From contig NZ_BOMB01000009.1 of assembly GCF_016861975.1 (NCBI RefSeq), positions 1-64,000 of the forward strand: DNA of 64,000 bases, given 5' to 3'. The position numbers and the translations under genes were made by a program. Each line of letters opens with the position of its first letter. Within the stretch, counting starts at the first letter, position 1. Source of the DNA: Actinocatenispora rupis. Its GTDB lineage: Bacteria; Actinomycetota; Actinomycetes; Mycobacteriales; Micromonosporaceae. Below are positions 16,537 through 24,297 of this stretch, one piece after another. A model generated the notes under the pieces. The model saw only the letters and a list, made by a program, of their open reading frames with translations, did not search any database and was not told where the DNA came from.

Positions 16537-16904
16537 GCGTCGAGGAGTCCGTCGGCGAACATCACCTGCCGGACCTCCACGCCCAGGCCGTCGATCGCGG
16601 CGTCCGGGATGCGCGCGGCGAGCTCGATCGCGCGTTCCCGGTTCTCGCAGTCGACCAGGTAGAAACCGCCCAGGTACTCCTTCGCCTCCAGGTACGGGCC
16701 GTCGGTGACGACGGGCTGCCCGTCGCGTACGGAGACGACGGCGGCCTGGGACGGGTCGACCAGCGCCTGCGTGGTGATCAGCTCACCGGACGCCTTCAGG
16801 TCCTCGATGAACGCGCCGTGCCCGGTGCCGATCGCCGCCTTCTCCTCGTCGGTCAACGCGTCCAGTACGGCGGGGTTGATGTGCATGCTGATCAGGAACT
16901 GCAT
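16533..16904 (-). CDS. YCII/DGPF-domain protein, ECF42 partner
   Basis: A 123-residue protein of the YCII-related family. The name-giving motif appears as T-D-G-P-Y-L-E-A-K-E-Y-L-G-G-F-Y; typical members have D-G-P-F-x-E-x-K-E. Members are small dimers with a possible catalytic His/Asp pair and are nearly always next to ECF42 sigma genes, where they are targets or modulators. GAGGAG precedes the ATG. Its biochemical role is unknown. Confidence 0.93.
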   Translation of the reverse strand: MQFLISMHINPAVLDALTDEEKAAIGTGHGAFIEDLKASGELITTQALVDPSQAAVVSVRDGQPVVTDGPYLEAKEYLGGFYLVDCENRERAIELAARIPDAAIDGLGVEVRQVMFADGLLDA

Positions 16905-16971
16905 CGCGGACTCCTCGGGTACGCGGGGCCCGGCCGGGCCCGTACGCCGAGTGGTCGGAGCCGGTCCCGCC

Positions 16972-17028
16972 GTCTTGACATCGCCACCACGAACTCTCGC
17001 ACGAGTTGTCGCCGGGCCGTGTCAAGAC
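16972..17028. promoter_or_regulatory. Facing promoter-like repeats between ECF42 operon and MFS gene
   Basis: GTCTTGACA at 16972-16980 and its exact reverse complement TGTCAAGAC at 17020-17028 face each other. Between them, centred within half a base of the same axis, is the dyad AACTC-N6-GAGTT (16992-17007). Each TTGACA is followed after 16 bases by a C-G-N-N-C/N-G-A-G-like string on its own strand. This suggests two promoters of one class interlocked on opposite strands, one for each divergent unit, perhaps both read by the ECF42 sigma. Confidence 0.55.
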
Positions 17029-17086
17029 CGCGGCCGCCGCTCCGACCACCGGGTGGAACGTACGCGAGTACAGGGAGATTCTGCTC

Positions 17087-18574
17087 ATGCGGTACAACCG
17101 GGCATGGCTGGGACTGGCGTTGCTGATGCTGCCGACGCTGGTCGTCGCGATGGACCTGACGGCACTGCTGCTGGCGCTGCCGCGGCTCGCCGCGGACCTC
17201 GGCGCGAGCGGCGTCGAGCAGCTGTGGATCAGCGACAGCTACGGCTTCGTCGTCGCCGGCCTCGTCATCACCATGGGTACGCTCGGCGACCGGATCGGCC
17301 GCCGTCGGCTGCTGACGGCCGGCGCCGCGGCGTTCGGGGTGCTGTCGGTGGTGGCGGCGTTCGCGCCGGACCCGCTGACGCTGATCGTGGTCCGCGCGCT
17401 GCTGGGCGCCGCCGGCGCGACCCTCGCGCCGTGCACGTTGGCGCTGATCACGACCATGTTCCCGGCCGGGCGGGCGCGCGGCCGGGCCGTCGCGATCTGG
17501 GCGACCGGCCAGTTCACCGGCGGCGCGCTCGGCCCCGTACTCGCCGGTTTCCTGCTCGCGCACTTCTGGTGGGGTTCGGTGTTCCTCGCCGCCGTACCGG
17601 TGATGGCCCTGGTGGTGGCGGCCGGGCCGGTGCTGCTGCCGGAGTTCCGGGCCGGGCGGACGCGCCGGCTCGACCCGGCGAGCGTCGCGCTGTCGCTCGC
17701 CGCGATGCTGCCCCTCGTGTACGGGATCAAGCAGCTCGCCGTGGCCGGCCCCGGTGTCGTACCGGTGGGGGCGCTGGCGGTCGGCGCCGCCGCCGGAGCG
17801 GCCTTCGTACGCCGCCAGCTGCGGTCGCGTACGCCGCTGCTGGACCTGCGGCTGCTCCGTAACCGCTCCTTCACCGCCGTACTCGTCGGGCTGGTGTTCG
17901 CCGGCGTGTCGATGGCCGGCACCGGCCTGCTCGTCACGCAGTACCTCCAGGGGGTGCTGGGGTACTCGCCGTTCGCGTCGGCGGTGCTGTTCGCGCCGAT
18001 GGGGCTGGGCAGCGCCGCCGGCACCCTCGCCGCGCCCGTACTGACCCGGTGGATGACGCCGCCGGTCGCGATCGGCGGCGGCCTGCTGGTCTCGGCGTGC
18101 GGCGCGCTCCTGCTCGGCACCGCCGGCGGCCCCGCCACCCTCCCCCTGGTACTCGCCGGCATCACGGTCCTCGCGCTGGGCGCCGGCCCACTGTTCGCCC
18201 TGGGTACCGGGCTGGTGGTGGGGTCGGTGCCGCCGGATCGGGCCGGATCCGCGGCGTCGATGTCCGAGACCGGGAACTACCTCGGCGGCTCGCTCGGCTT
18301 CGCGCTGCTCGGCGTACTGGCCGCCGTGGTGTACCGGTCCCGGATGGGCGGTACGTCCGACTCGCTGGCCGCCGCGCTCGCCGCGAGCCACGACCTGCCC
18401 GCCGGCCGGGGCGCGGCGCTGCTGCACGCCGCGCGGGCCGCGTTCACGGTGAGCGTGCACGTCACCGGAATGGTCGCGGCCGCCCTGTTCGTCGGCCTGG
18501 CCGTCCTCGTCCTCGTACTGGGGCGCGCGCCGCGGGACGCCGCCGTACCGGAGGCCGCGGCCGTCGGTTCGTAG
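17087..18574 (+). CDS. MFS transporter, DHA2 (14-TMS drug:H+ antiporter) type
   Basis: A 495-residue exporter with about fourteen hydrophobic helices. Motif A reads G-T-L-G-D-R-I-G-R-R-R near residue 65; D-L-T-A-L-L-L-A-L-P near residue 20 is motif D1-like; motif C lies around G-A-A-G-A-T-L-A-P. GGGAG precedes ATG 17087. Divergent from the DGPF-ECF42 operon through a shared symmetric promoter region, so it is a likely ECF42 target. Substrate unknown. Confidence 0.9.
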   Translation: MRYNRAWLGLALLMLPTLVVAMDLTALLLALPRLAADLGASGVEQLWISDSYGFVVAGLVITMGTLGDRIGRRRLLTAGAAAFGVLSVVAAFAPDPLTLIVVRALLGAAGATLAPCTLALITTMFPAGRARGRAVAIWATGQFTGGALGPVLAGFLLAHFWWGSVFLAAVPVMALVVAAGPVLLPEFRAGRTRRLDPASVALSLAAMLPLVYGIKQLAVAGPGVVPVGALAVGAAAGAAFVRRQLRSRTPLLDLRLLRNRSFTAVLVGLVFAGVSMAGTGLLVTQYLQGVLGYSPFASAVLFAPMGLGSAAGTLAAPVLTRWMTPPVAIGGGLLVSACGALLLGTAGGPATLPLVLAGITVLALGAGPLFALGTGLVVGSVPPDRAGSAASMSETGNYLGGSLGFALLGVLAAVVYRSRMGGTSDSLAAALAASHDLPAGRGAALLHAARAAFTVSVHVTGMVAAALFVGLAVLVLVLGRAPRDAAVPEAAAVGS

Positions 18575-18657
18575 CGTCGCGATGAGTTTCCGGTCGCCCG
18601 CCGGTCGTTCCGTGGTGTGGGCGCCGGCCGGGCGCCACGTCGCGACGAGGAGGAACC

Positions 18658-19227
18658 GTGATCGATGTCGAGCCGGCCTGCCGGCAGATGACCGCGCTGG
18701 TCGCGGGGGTGTCCGACGCCGACCTCGGCGCGCCGACCCCGTGCACCGAGTACTCGGTGTCGGATCTGGTCCGGCACGTGGACGGGGTGGCGCACGGCTT
18801 CGCGGCGCTCGCGGGCGGGTCGCCGGGGGCGGACGGGCCGGTGACGGACCTGGTCGGGGACTGGCGCGAGCGCGTCGCCGCACACGTCGTGGCGCTGGCC
18901 GCGGCGTGGCGGGATCCGGCCGCGTGGCAGGGGAGTACGGCACCGGCGGACGGTCCGGACCTCAGCAACGAGCTGTGGGGCCGGATCGCGTTCACCGAGA
19001 TGGTCGTACACGGGTGGGATCTGGCGGAGGCGACCGGCCAGCCGTTCGCGCTGCCCGACGCGACGCTGCGGGACTGCCTGGCGCACGTGACCGCGTTCGT
19101 CCCGCAGGCGCCCGTACCGGAACTGTGGGGTCCGCCGGTCGCGGTACCCGCCGGCAGCCCGCTGATCGACCAGGTGGTCGCGGTGACCGGGCGGCGCCCC
19201 CGCGGCACGGTCGGCGGTGCGGCGTGA
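18658..19227 (+). CDS. TIGR03086 family metal-binding protein (DinB/MDMPI-like)
   Basis: A 189-residue protein of the mycothiol-dependent maleylpyruvate isomerase-like/DinB superfamily, four-helix bundles that hold a divalent metal through three His residues. Likely ligands are in L-V-R-H-V-D-G-V-A-H and M-V-V-H-G-W-D-L-A-E-A-T-G, the latter being the family signature. GAGGA precedes the GTG. It probably carries out a thiol-dependent transfer, but the substrate is unknown. Its stop overlaps the next gene by four bases. Confidence 0.87.
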   Translation: MIDVEPACRQMTALVAGVSDADLGAPTPCTEYSVSDLVRHVDGVAHGFAALAGGSPGADGPVTDLVGDWRERVAAHVVALAAAWRDPAAWQGSTAPADGPDLSNELWGRIAFTEMVVHGWDLAEATGQPFALPDATLRDCLAHVTAFVPQAPVPELWGPPVAVPAGSPLIDQVVAVTGRRPRGTVGGAA

Positions 19228-19781
19228 CACCGCAGACGGCGGACGGCAAGGTGCTGTGGCACTTCACGATGTCGCTGGACGGCTTCGTCGCCGGCCCGGG
19301 GCACGGCATGGACTGGATGGCGGGCGCGACGTTCCGCCCCGGCCTGGTCGACGAGTACGTGGCGACGACCGGTGCCGTACTCGGTGGCCGGGACGGCTGG
19401 GACGCCTTCCCCGACGCCGAGTCCGTGTACGGCGGCGCGTTCCGCGGTCCGGTGTTCGTCCTGACGCACCACCCGGAGGACGCGGCGCCGGCCGACCGCG
19501 TCACGTTCCTGGACTGCGACCCCGCCGAGGCGGTACGGATCGCGCTGGACGCGGCCGGTGGCCGGAACGTCGAGGTGCTGTCGCCGACGATCGGCCGGCA
19601 GCTGCTCGCGCTGGGGCTCGTCGACGAGATCGACCTGCATGTGGTGCCGGTACTGCTCGGCGACGGCATCCGGCTGTACGACAACCCCGGCGGCACGCCG
19701 GTTTGCTTGCGGCGCCTGGGATCCGACGATCCGGCGGCCGCCGTCGACGTCCGGTTCCGCCCGGCGCCGCCGGCCGGCTGA
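19224..19781 (+). CDS. Dihydrofolate reductase-like (RibD C-terminal domain) protein
   Basis: A 185-residue protein of the RibD_C/DHFR-like fold, usually NADPH-dependent reductases of unknown substrate. Family features are the start F-T-M-S-L-D-G-F-V-A-G-P, G-R-D-G-W-D near residue 56, V-L-T-H-H-P, and the C-terminal D-E-I-D-L-H-V-V-P-V-L-L-G-D-G-I-R-L. The GTG overlaps the preceding gene as GTGA, indicating coupled translation with the DinB-like protein. Confidence 0.87.
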   Translation: MTPQTADGKVLWHFTMSLDGFVAGPGHGMDWMAGATFRPGLVDEYVATTGAVLGGRDGWDAFPDAESVYGGAFRGPVFVLTHHPEDAAPADRVTFLDCDPAEAVRIALDAAGGRNVEVLSPTIGRQLLALGLVDEIDLHVVPVLLGDGIRLYDNPGGTPVCLRRLGSDDPAAAVDVRFRPAPPAG

Positions 19782-19908
19782 GCGCCGCGCTGCGTCACGA
19801 CGCCGGCGTCGCCGCCCGACGCGCTGGTGCCGATCGTCGCGTTCCTCGCCGCGTGCCTGCTCCCCGGGTCCGTGGCGACGACCCGCCGCCGCACGACCAC
19901 CTGACGGG

Positions 19909-21252
19909 TCAGCCGGTGCAGTACCGGTCGGCGACGGTGAGCGCCTCGTCGAGGATGGCGAGGCCGTCCCGCAGGTCCCGTTCGCCGATCGTGCACGGCG
20001 GTACCACGTGGGTCCGGTTGAAGTGGGTGAACGGCCACAGCCCGCGTTCCCGGCAGGCGGCGGTGAACGCGGCCATCGGCGCCGCGTCCGCGCCCGTCGC
20101 GTTGAACGGTACGAGCGGTTCGCGGGTGGCGCGGTCGCGGACCAGCTCCACCGCCCAGAACACGCCGAGCCCGCGTACCTCACCGACGGACGGGTGTCGC
20201 TCGGCGATCTTCGCCAGCTCCGGCCCGATCACGTCGGTACCGAGGGCGCGGGCGTGCTCGATCACGCCCTCCTCGCGGAAGATCCCGATGGACGCGACGG
20301 CGCTCGCACACGCCAGCGGGTGCCCCGAGTACGTCAGGCCGCCCGGGTACGCGCGCCGCTGGAACGCCACCGCGATCGCGTCGTTGATGATCACGCCGCC
20401 GAGCGGCACGTACCCGGAGTTGACGCCCTTGGCGAACGTGATCAGGTCCGGCGTGACACCCCAGTGGTCGACCGCGAACCACTCGCCCGCGCGGCCGAAG
20501 CCGGCCATCACCTCGTCCGCGATCATGACGATCCCGTACTCGTCGCAGATGGCGCGGACGCCGGCGAGGTAGCCGGGCGGCGGGACGAGTACGCCGTTGG
20601 TGCCGACGACGGTCTCCAGGATGATCGCGGCGACCGTGCCCGCGCCCTCGACCATGATGAGGTCGCGCAGGTGCTGGAGCGCCCGCTCGGTCTCCTCCTC
20701 GGGTGTCGTCGCGTGGAACGCCGAGCGGTAGAGGTACGGCCCCCAGTAGTGCACGACCCCCGGTACGCCGGGCTCGTTCGCCCAGCGCCGCGGGTCGCCG
20801 GTGGCGGTGATCGCGCCCGCCGTCGCCCCGTGGTAGCTGCGGTACGCGGCGAGGACCTTGTGCCGGCCGGTCGCGAGCCGCGCCATGCGGAGCGCGTTCT
20901 CGGTGGCCTCGGCGCCGCCGTTGGTGAAGAACACCCGGTTCAGGTCGCCCGGCGCCAGCTCGGCGATCAGCCGCGCCGCCTCGCTGCGCGCGTCGTTCGC
21001 GAAGCCCGGCCCGACCGTGCACAGCGTGGCCGCCTGCTCCTGGATCGCCGCGACCAGCTTCGGATGCTGGTACCCGATGTTGACGTTGACGAGCTGGCTG
21101 GCGAAGTCCAGGTACCGCCGGCCCTCGTGGTCGGTGAACGTGGCGCCCTCGGCGCTCGCGATCGGCAGCGGATCCACCAGCGCCTGCGCCGACCAGGAGT
21201 GGAAGACGTGCCTGCGGTCCAGGTCGCGGGCCCGTTCGCCGTCGAACGTCAC
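19909..21252 (-). CDS. Class III aminotransferase (omega-amino acid:pyruvate type)
   Basis: A PLP-dependent class III aminotransferase of about 447 residues. The PLP lysine is about Lys275 in F-A-K-G-V-N-S-G-Y-V-P-L-G-G; the D-E-V-M-A-G-F-G-R motif and N-G-G-A-E-A-T-E-N-A phosphate-binding loop are also present. Four in-frame start codons crowd 21249-21261; GTG 21252 has AGGGG at normal spacing. It follows mmsA by about 11 bp on the same strand, so it probably makes malonate or methylmalonate semialdehyde from beta-alanine or 3-aminoisobutyrate. GABA or another amine remains possible. Confidence 0.88.
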   Translation of the reverse strand: MTFDGERARDLDRRHVFHSWSAQALVDPLPIASAEGATFTDHEGRRYLDFASQLVNVNIGYQHPKLVAAIQEQAATLCTVGPGFANDARSEAARLIAELAPGDLNRVFFTNGGAEATENALRMARLATGRHKVLAAYRSYHGATAGAITATGDPRRWANEPGVPGVVHYWGPYLYRSAFHATTPEEETERALQHLRDLIMVEGAGTVAAIILETVVGTNGVLVPPPGYLAGVRAICDEYGIVMIADEVMAGFGRAGEWFAVDHWGVTPDLITFAKGVNSGYVPLGGVIINDAIAVAFQRRAYPGGLTYSGHPLACASAVASIGIFREEGVIEHARALGTDVIGPELAKIAERHPSVGEVRGLGVFWAVELVRDRATREPLVPFNATGADAAPMAAFTAACRERGLWPFTHFNRTHVVPPCTIGERDLRDGLAILDEALTVADRYCTG

Positions 21253-21263
21253 CACCGTCACCC

Positions 21264-22754
21264 CTAACGCGTCGTCGGGAAGCCGAGGTCGACGGTCGAG
21301 GTGGCCGGGTCCGGCCAGCGCGACGTGACGACCTTGCCGCGGGTGTAGAACGTGACGCCCTCCGGCCCGTACATGTGGGTGTCGCCGAACAGCGACGCCT
21401 TCCACCCGCCGAACGAGTAGTACGCCACGGGCACCGGGATCGGCACGTTCACGCCGACCATCCCCACCTCCACGTCGAACTGGAAGCGCCGCGCGGCACC
21501 GCCGTCCCGGGTGAAGATCGCCGTGCCGTTCGCGTACCGGTTGGCGTTGACCAGATCCAGCGCCCCGTCGTACGTGTCGGTGCGGACGACGCAGAGCACC
21601 GGTCCGAAGATCTCGTCGGTGTACACGGTCATGTCGGGCGTGACCCGGTCGAGCAGCGTGGCGCCGAGGAAGAACCCGCCCGCCGGCACCTCCGCGGTAC
21701 GCCCGTCGACCACCACGCGCGCGCCCGCGTCCGCGCCCGCCCCCACGTACGAGGCGACGCGGTCCCGGTGCTCGGCGCTGATCAGCGGGCCCATCTCGCT
21801 GTCCGGGTCGGCGCCGGCGCCGATGCGCAGCTTCGGCAGCCGGGCCGCGATCGCCTCGACCAGCCGGTCGCCGATGTCGCCGACCGCGACGACCACGGAC
21901 ACCGCCATGCAGCGTTCACCGGCCGCGCCGTACCCGGCGGACACGGCGGCGTCGGCGGCCAGGTCCACGTCCGCGTCGGGGAGTACGACCATGTGGTTCT
22001 TGGCGCCGCCCAACGCCTGCACGCGCTTGCCGTGCCGGGTGCCGGTCTCGTAGATGGACCGCGCGACGGGGGTGGAGCCGACGAAGCTGACCGCGGCCAC
22101 GTCCGGGTGGGCGAGCAGCGCGTCGACGGCCACCTTGTCGCCCTGCAGCACGGTGAACACGCCGTCCGGCAGGCCCGCCCGGCGCCACAGGTCGGCCAGC
22201 AGCAGCGACGCCGACGGGTCCTTCTCGCTCGGCTTCAACACGAACGCGTTGCCGCAGGCGATCGCGTTCGCCGCCATCCACAGCGGCACCATCGCCGGGA
22301 AGTTGAACGGCGTGATGCCGGCGACGACGCCGAGCGGCTGGCGGATCGAGTACACGTCGACGTCGGTGGCGGCCTGCTCGCTGAACCCGCCCTTCACCAG
22401 TTCCGGTACGCCGCAGGCGAACTCGACGTTCTCCAGACCGCGGGCGACCTCGCCGTGCGCGTCGGACAGCACCTTGCCGTGCTCGGCGGTGATGGTGCGG
22501 GCCAGCTCGTCGGCGTTGGCGTGCAACAGCTCGCGGAACGCGAACAGTACGGCCGAACGTTTCGACAGCGACGCCGACCGCCAGGCGCGCGCGGCGGCCT
22601 TCGCGTCCGCGACGGCGGCGGCGACCTCGTCGGCGTCCGCCAGGTCCACCTCGGCGGTCCGCTCGCCGGTGGCCGGATCGAAGACCGGGCTGGTACGGCC
22701 GGAGCGGCCCGCCGCGGGCGCGCCGTGGATCCAGTGCGGAATGCGCGTCGTCAT
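21264..22754 (-). CDS. mmsA: CoA-acylating (methyl)malonate-semialdehyde dehydrogenase
   Basis: A 496-residue aldehyde dehydrogenase. The catalytic cysteine is Cys282 in G-E-R-C-M-A-V-S, characteristic of MmsA, which turns methylmalonate or malonate semialdehyde plus CoA into propionyl- or acetyl-CoA and CO2. The N-F-P-A-M-V-P-L-W cofactor motif and the late G-V-N-V-P-I-P-V-P motif agree. It is first in an operon with the aminotransferase and divergent from a MocR-type regulator. The ribosome binding site is weak. Confidence 0.93.
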   Translation of the reverse strand: MTTRIPHWIHGAPAAGRSGRTSPVFDPATGERTAEVDLADADEVAAAVADAKAAARAWRSASLSKRSAVLFAFRELLHANADELARTITAEHGKVLSDAHGEVARGLENVEFACGVPELVKGGFSEQAATDVDVYSIRQPLGVVAGITPFNFPAMVPLWMAANAIACGNAFVLKPSEKDPSASLLLADLWRRAGLPDGVFTVLQGDKVAVDALLAHPDVAAVSFVGSTPVARSIYETGTRHGKRVQALGGAKNHMVVLPDADVDLAADAAVSAGYGAAGERCMAVSVVVAVGDIGDRLVEAIAARLPKLRIGAGADPDSEMGPLISAEHRDRVASYVGAGADAGARVVVDGRTAEVPAGGFFLGATLLDRVTPDMTVYTDEIFGPVLCVVRTDTYDGALDLVNANRYANGTAIFTRDGGAARRFQFDVEVGMVGVNVPIPVPVAYYSFGGWKASLFGDTHMYGPEGVTFYTRGKVVTSRWPDPATSTVDLGFPTTR

Positions 22755-22801
22755 GAGCCCGACCGTACGTCATGGTCGGAGGGCGGACAAAGGCCTGAAT
22801 G

Positions 22802-22814
22802 TTATGTTACATAA
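22802..22814. promoter_or_regulatory. Palindromic operator overlapping the MocR start codon
   Basis: TTATGT-T-ACATAA is a perfect dyad around one base and is A+T-rich in a G+C-rich setting. It covers the ATG at 22804 and sits 48 bp from the mmsA start, so a regulator bound here could control both divergent units. Confidence 0.55.
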
Positions 22815-24156
22815 TGTGCGGCAGCTCCTGACCGACCTCGAACAGCGGCTCGACGAGCCCACCGCCCGCGCCCTGGCGACCGCGGTGAGCGCCGCCCTGC
22901 GCGACGGCGTACTCGGCGAGGGCGACCGCCTGCCCCCGATCCGTACGGTGGCGACCGAGCTGAAACTCTCGCCCACCACGGTCAGTTCCGCCTGGGCACT
23001 GCTCGCCCGCGCCGGCACCATCCGTACCGACGGGCGCCGCGGCACCACGATCGCGCCGCGCCACGCGCCCGGCCCCACCCGGTACCGGCGGGCGTTGGAG
23101 CGGTCCACGTCGTTCGCGCTGGACCTGTCCACCGGCGTACCGGATCCGGACCTGTTGCCGGGGCTCGGCCCGGCGCTGCAACGCCTGCACGTCACCGCGT
23201 CCCCCGGCAGCTACCTCGACGATCCCGTACTCCCGGACCTGCTCGACGCGCTGCGCGACGACTGGCCGTACCGGGCGGAGCGGATGACGGTGGTGGACGG
23301 CGCGATGGACGCGCTGGACGAGATCGCCACGTCGGTGCTGCGGTTCGGGGACCGGGTCGCGGTCGAGCACCCGTGCTTCCCGCCGCTGCTGGACCTGCTC
23401 GACGCGGTCGGCGTACGCCCGGTCGGGGTGGCGGTGGACGACGACGGGCCGGTGGTCACCGAGCTCGCCGCGGCCGGCGACGTGGCCGCGTTCTTCCTCC
23501 AGCCGCGGGCGCAGAACCCGACCGGCGCCACCCTCACCGCCGAGCGCGCCCGCCAGCTCGCCGCCGTACTCGACGGGTCGGCCGCGGTGGTGGTGGAGGA
23601 CGACTCGGCCGGCGGCATCGCCGCGCACCCGGCGGTCAGCCTCGGCAGCCGGCTGCCGGACCGCACCATCCACGTCCGCAGCTACTCCAAGTCGCACGGC
23701 CCGGACCTGCGGCTCGCCGCGGTCGGCGGCCCGGCGCGGCTGATCGACCCGATCGTGGAGCGGCGGTTCCTCGGCCAGGGCTGGACCAGCCGGCTGCTCC
23801 AGCACCTGCTGCTCGACCTGCTCACCCGGCGCGCCTCGATCACCGAGGTCGCCCGCGCCCGCCGGGAGTACGCCCGTCGCCGGGAAGCGGTCGTGCGGCG
23901 GTTGGCCGACCGCGGCGTCGAGGTCGGGGGGAGCGAGGGCCTCAACATCTGGGTACCGGTGCGGGACGAGGCCGCGGCGGTGATCCGGCTGGCGAGCGTG
24001 GGGATCGGTGCGGCGGCCGGCGGCCCGTTCCACGTACGGGAGGGCGCGGCGCCGCACCTGCGGCTGACCACCGGGCTGCTGCGTACCGGCTTCGCGGACG
24101 TCGCGGACCGGGTCGCGGAGGCGGCCGCCGTCGGCGCCTGGGCCAGCCCGCGCTGA
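22804..24156 (+). CDS. MocR/GabR-type regulator (GntR HTH + aminotransferase fold)
   Basis: A 450-residue fusion of an N-terminal GntR winged helix (G-D-R-L-P-P-I-R-T-V-A, L-S-P-T-T-V-S-S-A-W-A-L-L) and a class I aminotransferase-like domain. The expected PLP lysine is present in Y-S-K-S-H-G-P-D-L-R, and R-A-Q-N-P-T-G-A is the substrate-loop region. Such regulators sense PLP-amino acid adducts. It is divergent from mmsA and the class III aminotransferase, which it probably controls. The ATG at 22804 lies inside a palindrome that likely serves as its operator. Confidence 0.9.
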   Translation: MLHNVRQLLTDLEQRLDEPTARALATAVSAALRDGVLGEGDRLPPIRTVATELKLSPTTVSSAWALLARAGTIRTDGRRGTTIAPRHAPGPTRYRRALERSTSFALDLSTGVPDPDLLPGLGPALQRLHVTASPGSYLDDPVLPDLLDALRDDWPYRAERMTVVDGAMDALDEIATSVLRFGDRVAVEHPCFPPLLDLLDAVGVRPVGVAVDDDGPVVTELAAAGDVAAFFLQPRAQNPTGATLTAERARQLAAVLDGSAAVVVEDDSAGGIAAHPAVSLGSRLPDRTIHVRSYSKSHGPDLRLAAVGGPARLIDPIVERRFLGQGWTSRLLQHLLLDLLTRRASITEVARARREYARRREAVVRRLADRGVEVGGSEGLNIWVPVRDEAAAVIRLASVGIGAAAGGPFHVREGAAPHLRLTTGLLRTGFADVADRVAEAAAVGAWASPR

Positions 24157-24297
24157 CCGGTTCCGGTACCCGGCGTGGACATGTCGCCCGTGGCGTACCG
24201 GACGGGACGGTGCACCGCAGTACGGTGAGGCGCCGGTGCGGTGCGCCGCGGTCGTCGTACCGTTTGAGCGCAGTGGCCGACGGGCGAGGGGGCGGGC

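Noticed and set aside
19782-19908. C-terminal remnant of a membrane protein (frame ending at 19904 with a Leu/Ala-rich stretch).
   Set aside because: Only about 30 residues with no family match; could be chance in G+C-rich DNA.
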